DNA of 64,000 bases from Acidimicrobiaceae bacterium. Lineage in GTDB: Bacteria; Actinomycetota; Acidimicrobiia; Acidimicrobiales; Ilumatobacteraceae. The stretch's first letter is position 1. Each line of letters starts with the position of its first letter. Of the stretch, positions 44,556-54,069 are shown piece after piece. The translations under genes and the position numbers were made by a program. A model generated the notes under the pieces. The model worked only from the letters and a program-made list of their open reading frames with translations. It was not told the origin of the DNA and ran no database searches. Location: assembly GCA_003569125.1 (NCBI GenBank), contig BGOG01000001.1, positions 1 through 64,000 on the forward strand. Direction: 5' to 3'.

Positions 44556-45740
44556 ATGATGGAACTAATTATCGGATCACTAGTAATTGTCGTTTTGGTA
44601 CTCGCTGTGATGGTGATGCGCCAAGCCAATAAATCGACTTTGCCACCTACGAACCCACAAAATTTTGATCAGGCTGCATTAGTAGATGCAGTACGCACGG
44701 CCGTAGACGCCCAAGTTGGTAAAGCTACGCAACAAGCACTTGAAAATGTCAACTCTCAGATTGACCGCACATACCAAGCACGCACGCAAACTTTGACAAC
44801 CGAAACAAAAAGTCTTCTAGACCCGGTTGCGACACAAATGAACGAACTGCGCAATGCAGTGACTGCACTGCAATCGAACTACACGAACACAGTCGGTGTA
44901 ACCCAAACGATCAGCAAGCAAATTGATTCGCTAAACCAAACGACTTCGGCGCTGCAATCAGCACTTAAATCGTCGAGCGCGCGCGGTGCATGGGGTGAAC
45001 AACAGTTGCGCAATGTAATCGAACTCGCGGGCATGTTGCCGTATTGCGATTTTCTTGAGCAGACGACCGTCACTAGCAACGACAAGACCCAACGACCAGA
45101 TGCCGTAATTAAATTGCCAAACGACGGATGTGTCGTAATCGACTCAAAGACTCCACTTGATGCGTATCTCAGGGCGCAAGAAACCTCAGATCCGGCACTT
45201 CATCAACAACTGCTCAATGAACACGCAAAAGCACTGGCGGGCCACGCCAAAGTATTGGCCGACAAAAAATATTTTCAGCAATTTGATCGCACACCCGAAT
45301 ACACGATCATGTTCATCCCGGGTGAATCATTTTTGGCTGACGCACTTCGCGCTGACGGCAGCCTGCTCGAAGTTGCGATGCGCAGTCGGGTCTTGATCGC
45401 TTCACCCGTCAATTTGCTGGCACTTTTATTGGCCGTGGCAAAAGGCTGGCAGGCATTTCAGATCGCCGAAAATGCCGAGAAAATAGCGGCAATCGGTCGC
45501 GAACTATATGAGCGTGTCGACACCGTACTTGAAAGTGTCGAAAAAACTGGTCGAGGTCTTGAAACTGCCATCAACGCCTATAACAAAATGGTCGGCTCAA
45601 TCGAAGGTCGAATGTTGTCTACGCTGCGTAAATTCAAAGATGTCGGTGTGACATCTTCCGAACTCACTGAAATTTCAAATATCGAGTCGGCGCCTCGTCG
45701 GTTGGCCGCGCCTGAACACACCAAAGAACTTGGCAGTTGA
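44556..45740 (+). CDS. rmuC: RmuC-family DNA recombination protein
   Basis: A 394-residue protein with one N-terminal membrane helix (residues 2-20), a coiled-coil region to about residue 140, and the RmuC domain with SSSARGAWGEQQLRNVIELAGML, RPDAVIKLPNDGCVVIDSKTPLDAY and MFIPGESFLADAL. RmuC proteins limit recombination at inverted repeats and look nuclease-like. ATG at 44556 or 44559 begins after the 37-base divergent gap. Confidence 0.92.
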   Translation: MMELIIGSLVIVVLVLAVMVMRQANKSTLPPTNPQNFDQAALVDAVRTAVDAQVGKATQQALENVNSQIDRTYQARTQTLTTETKSLLDPVATQMNELRNAVTALQSNYTNTVGVTQTISKQIDSLNQTTSALQSALKSSSARGAWGEQQLRNVIELAGMLPYCDFLEQTTVTSNDKTQRPDAVIKLPNDGCVVIDSKTPLDAYLRAQETSDPALHQQLLNEHAKALAGHAKVLADKKYFQQFDRTPEYTIMFIPGESFLADALRADGSLLEVAMRSRVLIASPVNLLALLLAVAKGWQAFQIAENAEKIAAIGRELYERVDTVLESVEKTGRGLETAINAYNKMVGSIEGRMLSTLRKFKDVGVTSSELTEISNIESAPRRLAAPEHTKELGS

Positions 45741-45777
45741 TTGGTTTGTCAATCGATTAATCGCTAACATTACTTCA

Positions 45778-45927
45778 ATGATTTCGGCAGTTGTGTGGCA
45801 CTGGTGGTTGGGGGCGGGTCTGTTGATCGCCGGCATCGGCGCAGTTTTGAGCCTCGTTGCGGGTTACGTCAAGCAAGTTACTGCGTTGAAGTATCCGAAT
45901 CGTCGACAACGACAAGCACAAAAATAA
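45778..45927 (+). CDS. very small single-helix membrane protein
   Basis: A 49-residue chain with one hydrophobic helix (about residues 9-30) and a basic tail (KYPNRRQRQAQK). Its reading frame is open from a TTG at 45730 inside the end of rmuC, which would add 16 residues. It lies between rmuC and tilS. I do not recognise it, and evidence that it is expressed is limited to position and composition. Confidence 0.45.
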   Translation: MISAVVWHWWLGAGLLIAGIGAVLSLVAGYVKQVTALKYPNRRQRQAQK

Positions 45928-45940
45928 TTTAACTGGGCCG

Positions 45941-46831
45941 ATGAACGCCCTTCTTACTGAACTAGAAAATCAACCTCTAGTTATTGAGTTGCTCGCAAAA
46001 TGCGACTTTCCATTGGCAGGCAAAAAAGTTTCGTGTGCCGTTTCGGGTGGCCCCGACAGCATGGCCTTACTGATTCTTGCTGTCGCGTCAGGATGTGAGG
46101 TCACGGCATTGCATGTCGACCATTCACTAAGGATCGGTTCAGAAAAAGAATCCCAAATTGTTGAAAATCTTGCCAAAAGTCTTGGGGCTAATTTTATTTC
46201 GAAAACAATTCGCGTTGAGCCGGGTGCCAATCTTGAGGCCCGCGCACGAAACACCAGATATGCGGTCATGCCCGCAGATGTGATGACGGGTCATACTGCC
46301 GATGACCAAGCCGAAACGGTTCTGATTAATTTGTTGCGCGGCGCCGGGTTGGCTGGACTATCCGGAATGCAACGCAATCAACGACACCCGATCTTGGCGC
46401 TCCGCAGAAGTCAAACGCATCAGTTGTGTCACGAACTCAAAATTGAAGTTGTCGAAGATCCATCAAATATGGATAAAAAATTTCTGCGTAATCGAATTCG
46501 TCACGAATTAATCCCGCTGATGGATGCGATTTCGCAGCGGGATGTCGCGGCGATTCTTGACCGACAAGCCGACTTATTTCGCGAAGATTCAATGTTGCTT
46601 GATGATCTGGCCAAGACGATTGATGTGACTGACGCAAAACTTCTTGCCGCGGCGCCGATTGCGCTCGCACGTCGCGCAATTCGGCATTGGTTGACCGAGA
46701 TTTATCCGCCAGATGCGGCGACTGTCGAACGCGTTTTAGAAGTCGCTCGAGGCACAACTTTGGCTTGCGAGATCGGCTCGAATCGCGAGGTTCGTCGAAG
46801 TCAGCAGCGTCTACAAGTCATCACAAAATAA
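45941..46831 (+). CDS. tilS: tRNA(Ile)-lysidine synthetase
   Basis: A PP-loop ATPase of 296 residues that modifies cytidine 34 of tRNA-Ile(CAU) to lysidine, letting it read AUA. The SGGPDSMALL loop is near residue 34, LHVDHSLR near residue 62, and GHTADDQAETVLINLLRGAGLAGLSGM near residue 112 is diagnostic. EDPSNMDKKFLRNRIRHELIP confirms the N-terminal domain. The short C-terminal region is normal for actinobacteria. No hpt gene follows, unlike many actinobacteria. Confidence 0.95.
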   Translation: MNALLTELENQPLVIELLAKCDFPLAGKKVSCAVSGGPDSMALLILAVASGCEVTALHVDHSLRIGSEKESQIVENLAKSLGANFISKTIRVEPGANLEARARNTRYAVMPADVMTGHTADDQAETVLINLLRGAGLAGLSGMQRNQRHPILALRRSQTHQLCHELKIEVVEDPSNMDKKFLRNRIRHELIPLMDAISQRDVAAILDRQADLFREDSMLLDDLAKTIDVTDAKLLAAAPIALARRAIRHWLTEIYPPDAATVERVLEVARGTTLACEIGSNREVRRSQQRLQVITK

Positions 46832-46926
46832 TAAAAACAAAAACACCAGACCAAATTGCTGTGGTAAAGTTACCGCTTGATGTTGGTCGTTTCTAAAGTA
46901 AGTGGCACATCCGAAACAAAGGTTTA

Positions 46927-47439
46927 ATGATGCCACCAAAACTTCGCGGTAAATGGGCCCTAGGGATCACGCCTCGTAATCTGACCTGGATTATCAAAGA
47001 CAAACTTGCTGTTTGCGAGCGCCCCGGTGGTTTTGGCACGAACCACCGAAGGGTTCGTCGTCAAGAAGAGATCATTTGGCTGCGCGAAAATGATTTTGGG
47101 TTTGTGATTTCAATCAGTGTCGCGCCGCACAATTTGCACAGTTACGAAGAGTTGCAAATGCCTTATAAACACCGACCAATGCCTAACCCCGAAGACTTGG
47201 ACCAATGGCTCAAGGCGTTTTACACCGAACTTTCGGTGCTGATGCAACGGGGGCTCAAAATCATTATTCACGCCGAAGAAGTGAGTGAGCGACTACATGG
47301 GCTGATGGGTGGATACATCAGATGGTCCGGCTTGGTAGATGATTCGGCTCAAACTATTATTCTCACCGAAAGAATTGCTGGTCGACAGTTAGACCCAGAT
47401 TCTCGCGAACTGATTCTTAGGGTGCACGAACTTCGTTGA
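46927..47439 (+). CDS. catalytically dead dual-specificity-phosphatase-like protein
   Basis: A 170-residue protein whose second half follows the cysteine phosphatase pattern, but the active-site loop His-Cys-x5-Arg reads His-Ala-Glu-Glu-Val-Ser-Glu-Arg (around residue 118). Cys is Ala and the loop glycine is Val, while Arg is kept. Downstream helices (GLMGGYIRWSGLVDD) match the usual phosphatase YL..G segment. The N-terminus (ERPGGFGTNHRRVRRQEEIIWL) is strongly basic. It would not hydrolyse phosphotyrosine and may bind a phosphate or a nucleotide. It lies between tilS and the polyprenyl synthase gene. Confidence 0.65.
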   Translation: MMPPKLRGKWALGITPRNLTWIIKDKLAVCERPGGFGTNHRRVRRQEEIIWLRENDFGFVISISVAPHNLHSYEELQMPYKHRPMPNPEDLDQWLKAFYTELSVLMQRGLKIIIHAEEVSERLHGLMGGYIRWSGLVDDSAQTIILTERIAGRQLDPDSRELILRVHELR

Positions 47440-47443
47440 AACG

Positions 47444-47465
47444 AAAGTTCGTTCGAACGATCTTT
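47444..47465. terminator. possible bidirectional terminator hairpin
   Basis: A 22-base near-palindrome with nine base-pair positions (one T-T mismatch) and a TCGA loop lies at the convergent junction between the dead phosphatase gene and the polyprenyl synthase gene. Each arm ends with AAAG or CTTT. No long T run follows, so termination strength is doubtful. Confidence 0.4.
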
Positions 47466-48453
47466 AGCGAATAACCGACTCTAGAAGCACTCGTGGTGCC
47501 AGGCGCAACGCGGTTGTCGCGCTCGAGGGTGGCAATTTGTTGCACTCAGTTTCTGCAATCGACACATACTCAAGGGCCGTTTCAATCGCACTTGCAATAC
47601 CCGAATTAGAACGAACAATCTGAAGCGCCTTGTCGCGTTCGTCGCCCGTGAACGGATCGCCGAGTAGATCTCTCAACTCGATTGCATCCGTTGAATCTGA
47701 CGAGAGTGTCAATAAAACAGGCAACGTGTAGACGCCTTCTTCCATGTCATGACCGGCCCGTTTGCCGAGTTCGTCGTCTGTGGCAATTACATCCAAGATG
47801 TCATCAACGATTTGAAACACCATGCCGATTGCGGTGCCATAAATTGTCAGGGCCTCGACAATTTTTCGATCGTGCCCCGCGACGATCGCGCCGATTCGCG
47901 CGGAAGTCGCGAATAACGATGCGGTTTTTCCTTCGATGCTGACAAGATAAGACGGGATCGATCGCGAGACATCATAAGTATGACGAAGTTCTTCGATCTG
48001 CCCTTCGCACAGTCTGCCAATTGTTTGGGCAAGCAAAGTTACAACTTCGGTTCCGAGCGCAGCCGAAACCTCAGAGGCTTTGGCCAACATAAAATCTCCC
48101 GCCAGAATCGCTTGCAAGTTTCCCCATCTGGCATTCACGGTGTCGACACCGCGCCGCGTCAGAGATTCATCCATAACATCGTCGTGATATAAAGAACCCA
48201 AATGAACAAGTTCGCAAGCGATCGATCCTTGAATTACTTCGTCACTTACTGGTGATTCGTTTCCGACTTGAGCAGCCGCGATTGACAAAACCGGTCGCAA
48301 TCTTTTGCCACCGGCAATAATTAAATGTGAAGCCAGTTCATTTAAGTGTGAATCTTTTGTCTGAACGGCATTGCGCAACGCAAGATCAACACGATCACGA
48401 TCCAATGCCATAAACGGCAACGAAAGCAAAGGCGACACGGTGGCCATATCCAC
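47464..48453 (-). CDS. all-trans polyprenyl diphosphate synthase
   Basis: A 329-residue trans-isoprenyl synthase that elongates allylic diphosphates with IPP, probably for the menaquinone side chain. The two Asp-rich motifs are LYHDDVMDES near residue 90 and QIVDDILDV near residue 213; LIIAGGKRLRPVLSIAA near residue 45 binds IPP. The residues before the first Asp motif are not bulky in a way that fixes chain length. GTG at 48453 or ATG at 48447 are alternative starts. It is divergent from clpC. Confidence 0.92.
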   Translation of the reverse strand: MDMATVSPLLSLPFMALDRDRVDLALRNAVQTKDSHLNELASHLIIAGGKRLRPVLSIAAAQVGNESPVSDEVIQGSIACELVHLGSLYHDDVMDESLTRRGVDTVNARWGNLQAILAGDFMLAKASEVSAALGTEVVTLLAQTIGRLCEGQIEELRHTYDVSRSIPSYLVSIEGKTASLFATSARIGAIVAGHDRKIVEALTIYGTAIGMVFQIVDDILDVIATDDELGKRAGHDMEEGVYTLPVLLTLSSDSTDAIELRDLLGDPFTGDERDKALQIVRSNSGIASAIETALEYVSIAETECNKLPPSSATTALRLAPRVLLESVIR

Positions 48454-48597
48454 AGGCTAGGAGAAACGCCTTGTGAAACTGCGAACTAAGCGTCACGCGT
48501 CACAGCGATAAGTATTTGTCCGATACGAGCGTCGTAATCCCCCGCACTATCACCGATACACTTTAAGAAAGGTCAATGACTCATAAGGCGGTCAAAG

Positions 48598-51132
48598 TTG
48601 TTCGAACGGTTTACTGATAGGGCCCGCAGGGTCGTGGTTCTCGCCCAAGAAGAAGCCCGCCTGCTCAATCATTCATACATCGGTACCGAGCACATCTTGC
48701 TCGGATTGATTCACGAGGGTGAAGGTGTAGCGGCCAAAGGTCTTGAAGCGCTCGGCATTTCACTCGAGGCAGTTCGTGCACAGGTCGAAGAGATAATTGG
48801 TCAGGGTGGCTCATCGCCGTCTGGTCACATTCCTTTTACACCGAGAGCCAAAAAAGTTCTTGAACTTTCGTTGCGCGAAGCGCTTCAGCTCGGTCACAAC
48901 TACATCGGTACCGAACACATTTTGCTTGGATTGATTCGCGAAGGCGAAGGCGTCGCAGCACAGGTTCTTGTCAAACTCGGCGCAGACCTGGGTCGCGTTC
49001 GCCAGCAAGTTATACAACTACTCAGTGGTTACCAGGGCCCTGGTGGCAAACCCGAAGGTGAAGCACCTGGCGCCAAAGACGCACCTCAAGAAAAAGGTGG
49101 CAGCCAGATTCTTGATCAATTCGGTCGCAACTTGACGCAACTTGCCCGCGACAAAAAACTTGATCCGGTTATTGGACGCCAAAAAGAGATGGAACGCGTG
49201 ATGCAGATTCTTTCTCGACGCACCAAGAACAACCCCGTATTGATTGGTGAGCCAGGTGTCGGTAAAACCGCGATTGTCGAGGGTCTTGCACAAAAGATCG
49301 TCGCCAACGAGGTTCCTGAGACGCTCACAAACAAGCAGTTGTACACACTCGACCTTGGCGCACTCGTTGCTGGCAGCCGTTATCGCGGAGATTTTGAAGA
49401 GCGCCTCAAAAAAGTTCTCAAAGAAATCAAAACTCGTGGCGACATTATTTTGTTCATCGACGAAATTCACACGCTTGTAGGTGCAGGTGCCGCTGAGGGC
49501 GCGATTGATGCCGCGTCGATTCTCAAGCCGATGCTTGCCCGCGGAGAGCTTCAAACGATTGGCGCCACAACGCTCGACGAATTCCGCAAGCATTTCGAAA
49601 AAGATGCCGCTCTCGAACGCCGCTTTCAACCGGTCAAAGTTGATGAGCCATCGGTCGCCCACACGATTGAAATCTTGAAGGGCATTCGCGACAAATACGA
49701 GACTCACCACCGTGTGACGATCACCGATCAGGCGCTTGTTTCGGCCGCGAATCTTGCAGACCGTTATATCTCTGATCGCTTCCTGCCCGACAAGGCGATC
49801 GATCTAATCGATGAAGCCGGAAGTCGTCTGCGCATCAAGCGGATGACAACCCCGCCTGACCTCAAAGAAATCGAAAATAAGATCAACGATGTTCAAGAGG
49901 CAAAGAAGAAGGCTGTCGAAGAACAACGGTTCGAAGAAGCGGGTCGTTTGCGCGACCAAGAGCGAACATTGCTTGAAGAGCGATCGCAAAAAGAAGTTGA
50001 TGTCAAGGCTCAAGGTATTGATCTTTTCGACGAAGTAAGCGAAGAGTCGATCGCCGAAGTTTTGAGCATGTGGACAGGCATTCCGGTTTTCAAACTCACC
50101 GAAGAAGAGACCGCCAAATTGCTCAACATGGAAGCCGAACTTCACAAACGAATCATCGGCCAAGAGAATGCGATCAAAGCCGTAAGTCAAAGTATTCGTC
50201 GTACTCGCGCCGGTCTCAAAGACCCGAAACGTCCGAGTGGTTCGTTTATCTTTCTGGGACCAACCGGCGTTGGTAAAACTGAACTCGCGAAAACACTCGC
50301 CGAATTTTTATTTGGTGATGAAAACGCGCTGATTGCTCTCGACATGAGTGAATACATGGAGAAGCACACGGTTAGTCGCCTTGTTGGCTCGCCTCCTGGA
50401 TACGTTGGCTATGAAGAGGGCGGACAACTTACCGAAGCAGTTCGTCGCAAGCCATTCTCGGTTGTGCTGTTCGATGAAATCGAAAAAGCTCACCCTGATG
50501 TTTTCAATACCTTGTTGCAAATTCTTGAAGAAGGTCGTTTGACAGATGCGCAAGGTCGCAGCACCGACTTCAGAAATACGGTTTTAATCATGACTTCAAA
50601 CCTCGGCACCCAAGATTTGCGCAAAGCCAATGTTGGCTTCGGCAAAAACGATGAAGCACTTTCGTACGCTCGAATGAAAGAAAAAGTCAACGAGGCGCTC
50701 AAGGTTCAATTCAAGCCTGAGTTTCTCAACCGCATCGACGAAGTAATCGTGTTCCATGAACTCGCAATGGCTGAAGTAGTACAAATGGTTGACTTGATGA
50801 GCAAGCGTTTGACAAGTCAACTTGAGGGCCTTGGGCTCGGGTTCGAACTCACCGAAGTTGCAAAAACTCTTCTTGCCAAGCGTGGTTATGATCCCCAACT
50901 CGGCGCGCGACCACTTCGTCGAGCGTTGCAACGATTCATCGAAGACCCACTTTCAGAGAAATTACTGCTCAAAGAGTTTCATGCCGGCGAAATAATCGTC
51001 GTTGGTGTTGAAGACGATCCTGATAATAAAGATGAGCAACGATTTACGTTTAAAGCGGTTGAAGGCTTTGTGCCACCGAGTGCAGTAGTTCTCGCTGGTG
51101 CCGGTGACTCAACACCAACTACAACCGAGTGA
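48598..51132 (+). CDS. clpC: ATP-dependent Clp protease ATPase subunit ClpC
   Basis: An 844-residue AAA+ unfoldase feeding ClpP. The two Clp_N repeats occupy residues 1-145 (each with an [11 protein letters not shown] stretch), the first ATPase has [13 protein letters not shown], a UVR-like coiled-coil middle region follows ([15 protein letters not shown]), and the second ATPase has [13 protein letters not shown] with a ClpP-binding loop expected near GFGKNDE. It begins with a TTG codon: the family N-terminus [13 protein letters not shown] fits exactly, and aaggcgg lies upstream. In many actinobacteria ClpC is essential. The 144-base gap to the divergent gene holds its promoter; I saw no HAIR or CtsR box. 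Confidence 0.97.
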   Translation: MFERFTDRARRVVVLAQEEARLLNHSYIGTEHILLGLIHEGEGVAAKGLEALGISLEAVRAQVEEIIGQGGSSPSGHIPFTPRAKKVLELSLREALQLGHNYIGTEHILLGLIREGEGVAAQVLVKLGADLGRVRQQVIQLLSGYQGPGGKPEGEAPGAKDAPQEKGGSQILDQFGRNLTQLARDKKLDPVIGRQKEMERVMQILSRRTKNNPVLIGEPGVGKTAIVEGLAQKIVANEVPETLTNKQLYTLDLGALVAGSRYRGDFEERLKKVLKEIKTRGDIILFIDEIHTLVGAGAAEGAIDAASILKPMLARGELQTIGATTLDEFRKHFEKDAALERRFQPVKVDEPSVAHTIEILKGIRDKYETHHRVTITDQALVSAANLADRYISDRFLPDKAIDLIDEAGSRLRIKRMTTPPDLKEIENKINDVQEAKKKAVEEQRFEEAGRLRDQERTLLEERSQKEVDVKAQGIDLFDEVSEESIAEVLSMWTGIPVFKLTEEETAKLLNMEAELHKRIIGQENAIKAVSQSIRRTRAGLKDPKRPSGSFIFLGPTGVGKTELAKTLAEFLFGDENALIALDMSEYMEKHTVSRLVGSPPGYVGYEEGGQLTEAVRRKPFSVVLFDEIEKAHPDVFNTLLQILEEGRLTDAQGRSTDFRNTVLIMTSNLGTQDLRKANVGFGKNDEALSYARMKEKVNEALKVQFKPEFLNRIDEVIVFHELAMAEVVQMVDLMSKRLTSQLEGLGLGFELTEVAKTLLAKRGYDPQLGARPLRRALQRFIEDPLSEKLLLKEFHAGEIIVVGVEDDPDNKDEQRFTFKAVEGFVPPSAVVLAGAGDSTPTTTE

Positions 51133-51937
51133 GCCGTAGCGTGCATCGCGCGCGTCGTCGACTCGCATACTTGCGAGTGATGTTAGGTTTTCTCGCAATT
51201 TTTGCGCTGACAGGGTGTCGGTTGATTCTGTAGTCACCTTGGATGTCGGGCAAACCGGGTCTGGCATATTAACCGTGAGCATGACCGCCGATAAACAAGT
51301 CGTCGATCAAACACCAAACTTGATTTCTGCCTTTCGATTTGAAGACGCAATTGCCGCCGGTTGGATAGTTTCAGGGCCCAACGTCACTGCTGATGGCGGT
51401 ATCCAAATTTCGATCAGTCATGGTTTCAGCGATCTTGACCAGGCGTCTCAATTATTCGCTCAACTCGGAGGTATAAATGGACCCTTTAAGCAGATCTCAA
51501 TAACTCGCAAGGGAAGCAACAACAATTCGATCTATACGTTAAACGGCACTCTGCAAGTTGATGGCGGACTTGCCGCATTCTCCGATGCCGAACTAACTAA
51601 AGTTCTTGGCACTGAACCATTCGCCCAAAATCTTGAGCTTGCGAATACTGATCTTTCTAGTGCGATGAAAATAGACTTTGTCGCGAAACTCCCCGGCAAG
51701 ACACAACAAACGACGGGCCTAGTCGCAGAAAACATGGTTACTTGGCAAGTGCCGCTGGATGGCAGTGCGTTATTGGTGACAACTACATCAAAAAACACGG
51801 CGATAAAAGCCATCGCCGCCCAATTCACATCGCTGTTTTTTAAGTTTCTTCTCATCGTTTGGCTGGTCGGCATGGCGATAACAATCGTGACGATTGCTTA
51901 CAAGCGCAGAAGTGAACTCCGCACACCCACCGAATAA
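51129..51937 (+). CDS. LppM-type lipoprotein, broken by one indel
   Basis: A lipoprotein with a signal peptide ending in LALTGC-like lipobox (AIFALTGC near residue 30), an LppM/DUF3153-type extracellular domain, and a C-terminal membrane helix (FFKFLLIVWLVGMAITIVTIAY). In the deposited sequence the signal peptide runs into a stop; at 51219-51221 one G appears missing from a GGG run, and adding it joins lipobox to the domain to give 269 residues. The GTG at 51129 overlaps the clpC stop (GTGA). LppM proteins are actinobacterial envelope lipoproteins with poorly known roles. Confidence 0.78.
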
Positions 51938-51950
51938 TGTTGATCACGAA

Positions 51951-53321
51951 ATGGTAAAACTTCGCACCGTATATAGATGCACCGACTGCGGGGCAGCAGT
52001 ACCAAAATGGGCGGGGCGTTGTGGCTCGTGTAGTTCATGGAACAGCCTCGTTGAAGATGTCGAAGGCGACGAAGAAATCATTTCAATCGCAACTGGCATG
52101 GCGTTGGTGCCGGCTGGCGTTGCAAAACCGATCGATTCTTTGGACGCGACGATCTCAGAGCCACAAACAACGGGTGTCGAAGAACTCGATCGAGTTCTTG
52201 GTGGCGGGCTCGTGCCCGGCTCTGTAACTTTGCTCGGTGGCGAACCAGGCATCGGCAAGTCAACTTTGTTGTTGCAACTACTTGCTGCGTGGTCTGGTCG
52301 AACACTTTATGTAACTGCCGAAGAAAGTGCACAACAAGTGCACATGCGAGCCGAGCGACTTGACGCAGTCAAGCCAGATTTGTGGCTCGTCGCAGAAATG
52401 TCACTGAACAACATCATTGATTCAATCAATAAAGTTGAGCCACAACTTGTCATAATTGACAGCATTCAAGCGATCGCCGATCCACTTTTGAACTCTGCGC
52501 CTGGTTCGGTCTCACAAGTGCGAGGTTGTGCTCACCGACTTGTTCAAGAAGCCAAGGCTCGTGATCTTCCGATTATTTTGGTCGGTCATGTCACGAAAGA
52601 CGGTGGGCTCGCGGGGCCAAGGGTGCTCGAGCATGTTGTCGACACTGTTTTATCTTTTGAAGGCGAACGACATCACGCTTTGCGTTTATTGCGCGCAGTC
52701 AAACATCGTTTTGGTTCGACAAACGAACTCGGCTTGTTCGAAATGACAGAGATGGGTCTGCGCAGTGTGCCAGACGCCAGCAAATTATTTTTGGCAGACC
52801 GCCGAGCAGGCGTGCCCGGGTCAATCGTTGTGCCGGCGCTCGAAGGGCATCGTCCCCTGTTGGTTGAGGTGCAAGCGTTGACCAACCTTTCGCCATCACA
52901 TGTTTCGCCACGACGATCGGCGCAGGGTGTTGACTCGGGTCGTTTGGCAATGTTGCTGGCGGTTCTCGAGCGTCGCGCCAATGTCAACCTTTCACAGCAC
53001 GAAGTATTTGCGTCAGTTGTGGGTGGCGTCAAACTTGGCGAGCCTGGTGCCGATCTAGGTTTGTGTCTGGCACTCGTGTCGGCTGCGACCAATATGCCGC
53101 TGGCTGAAAACTTAGTTGCGTGTGGCGAAGTTGGTTTGGCGGGCGAATTGCGCCAAGCCAGCAATACCGCACGCCGTTTAGCCGAGGCCGCACGATTAGG
53201 TTTCACTCGGGCGATTATTCCGGCGAGCAGCGCTGTCGATATAAATATTTCTGGTATCAAACTCGAACCAGCACACACGGTCGCCGAGGCCCTGGCACTC
53301 GCAGGTTTAACAACCAACTAG
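51951..53321 (+). CDS. radA: DNA repair protein RadA
   Basis: A 456-residue RecA-like protein with an N-terminal zinc finger (CTDCGAAVPKWAGRCGSC, residues 9-26), Walker A GGEPGIGKST near residue 100, Walker B VIIDSIQAI, the RadA-specific motif reading KHRFG (usually KNRFG) near residue 247, and a C-terminal Lon-like domain. RadA processes recombination intermediates and drives branch migration. ATG at 51951 places the zinc finger at the usual distance. It follows the LppM-type gene by 13 bases. Confidence 0.96.
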   Translation: MVKLRTVYRCTDCGAAVPKWAGRCGSCSSWNSLVEDVEGDEEIISIATGMALVPAGVAKPIDSLDATISEPQTTGVEELDRVLGGGLVPGSVTLLGGEPGIGKSTLLLQLLAAWSGRTLYVTAEESAQQVHMRAERLDAVKPDLWLVAEMSLNNIIDSINKVEPQLVIIDSIQAIADPLLNSAPGSVSQVRGCAHRLVQEAKARDLPIILVGHVTKDGGLAGPRVLEHVVDTVLSFEGERHHALRLLRAVKHRFGSTNELGLFEMTEMGLRSVPDASKLFLADRRAGVPGSIVVPALEGHRPLLVEVQALTNLSPSHVSPRRSAQGVDSGRLAMLLAVLERRANVNLSQHEVFASVVGGVKLGEPGADLGLCLALVSAATNMPLAENLVACGEVGLAGELRQASNTARRLAEAARLGFTRAIIPASSAVDINISGIKLEPAHTVAEALALAGLTTN

Positions 53322-53331
53322 CGTTTAGTCG

Positions 53332-54069
53332 ATGCGCAGCGTGCTAATCGTGCCGACCTACAACGAAGCCGCGAACATTGAACGGTTTTTGACTCAGGTT
53401 CGCACAGACGCACCGAATGTCGAGATCTTGGTGGTTGATGACAACAGTCCAGATCAGACGGCGAAAATTGCCGAAACTATTGCTGCAAAACTTGGTTCGA
53501 TAAAAGTAATCAATCGCACTGGCCAGCGAGGTTACGCCGCGGCCAGTCGTGATGCGATGCATATAGCCATCGAAAGCGGTTATGAGGTCATCGCCACGAT
53601 GGATGCCGATTTCTCTCACGATCCAAAAGTTCTCACGAAACTAATTTCATTGGTCAATTCAGATACGGCGCTTGTTATTGGCTCAAGGTATGTGCCAGGT
53701 GGCGGTGTTACAAATTGGCCTTTGTTCAGGCGAGTGTTATCAAAATGGGGAAATTTATACACGGCATTTTGTCTTCGCCTTAAAATAAAAGATTGCACTT
53801 CAGGGTTTCGCGCTTATTCGGCTACCAGCCTCAAAAATATTGACCTTGCAAACCTGACAGCAGATGGATATGCGTTTCTTTCTGAAATGGCATTTGTGAT
53901 TTCTCGCAAAAAACTTGGGGTGATCGTTGAATCACCAATTGTGTATGTTGACCGAGCATTTGGTGATTCAAAAATGAACACTCGGATTATGCGCGAGTCA
54001 ATGGTGCTAGTCACTCGCTGGGGCTTGGCACTGCGCACCGGCATCGGCCGAAAACATTTACCGCGCTAA
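53332..54069 (+). CDS. polyprenol-phosphate mannose synthase-like glycosyltransferase
   Basis: A 245-residue GT2 enzyme of the DPM1/Ppm1 catalytic type, which would load mannose (or another hexose) onto polyprenol phosphate as donor for wall glycans and protein glycosylation. LIVPTYNEAANIERFL begins at residue 4, VVDDNSPD near residue 36, ATMDADFSHDP near residue 88, and SRYVPGGGV, plus the conserved SGFRAYS near 160, all match. There is no membrane domain; a separate anchor is expected. It ends 12 bases into the convergent regulator gene. Confidence 0.88.
   Translation: MRSVLIVPTYNEAANIERFLTQVRTDAPNVEILVVDDNSPDQTAKIAETIAAKLGSIKVINRTGQRGYAAASRDAMHIAIESGYEVIATMDADFSHDPKVLTKLISLVNSDTALVIGSRYVPGGGVTNWPLFRRVLSKWGNLYTAFCLRLKIKDCTSGFRAYSATSLKNIDLANLTADGYAFLSEMAFVISRKKLGVIVESPIVYVDRAFGDSKMNTRIMRESMVLVTRWGLALRTGIGRKHLPR

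Noticed and set aside
48454-48597. A heat-shock operator (HAIR or CIRCE-like) before clpC
   Set aside because: Only a short direct duplication of gcgtcac and no matching inverted repeat was seen.
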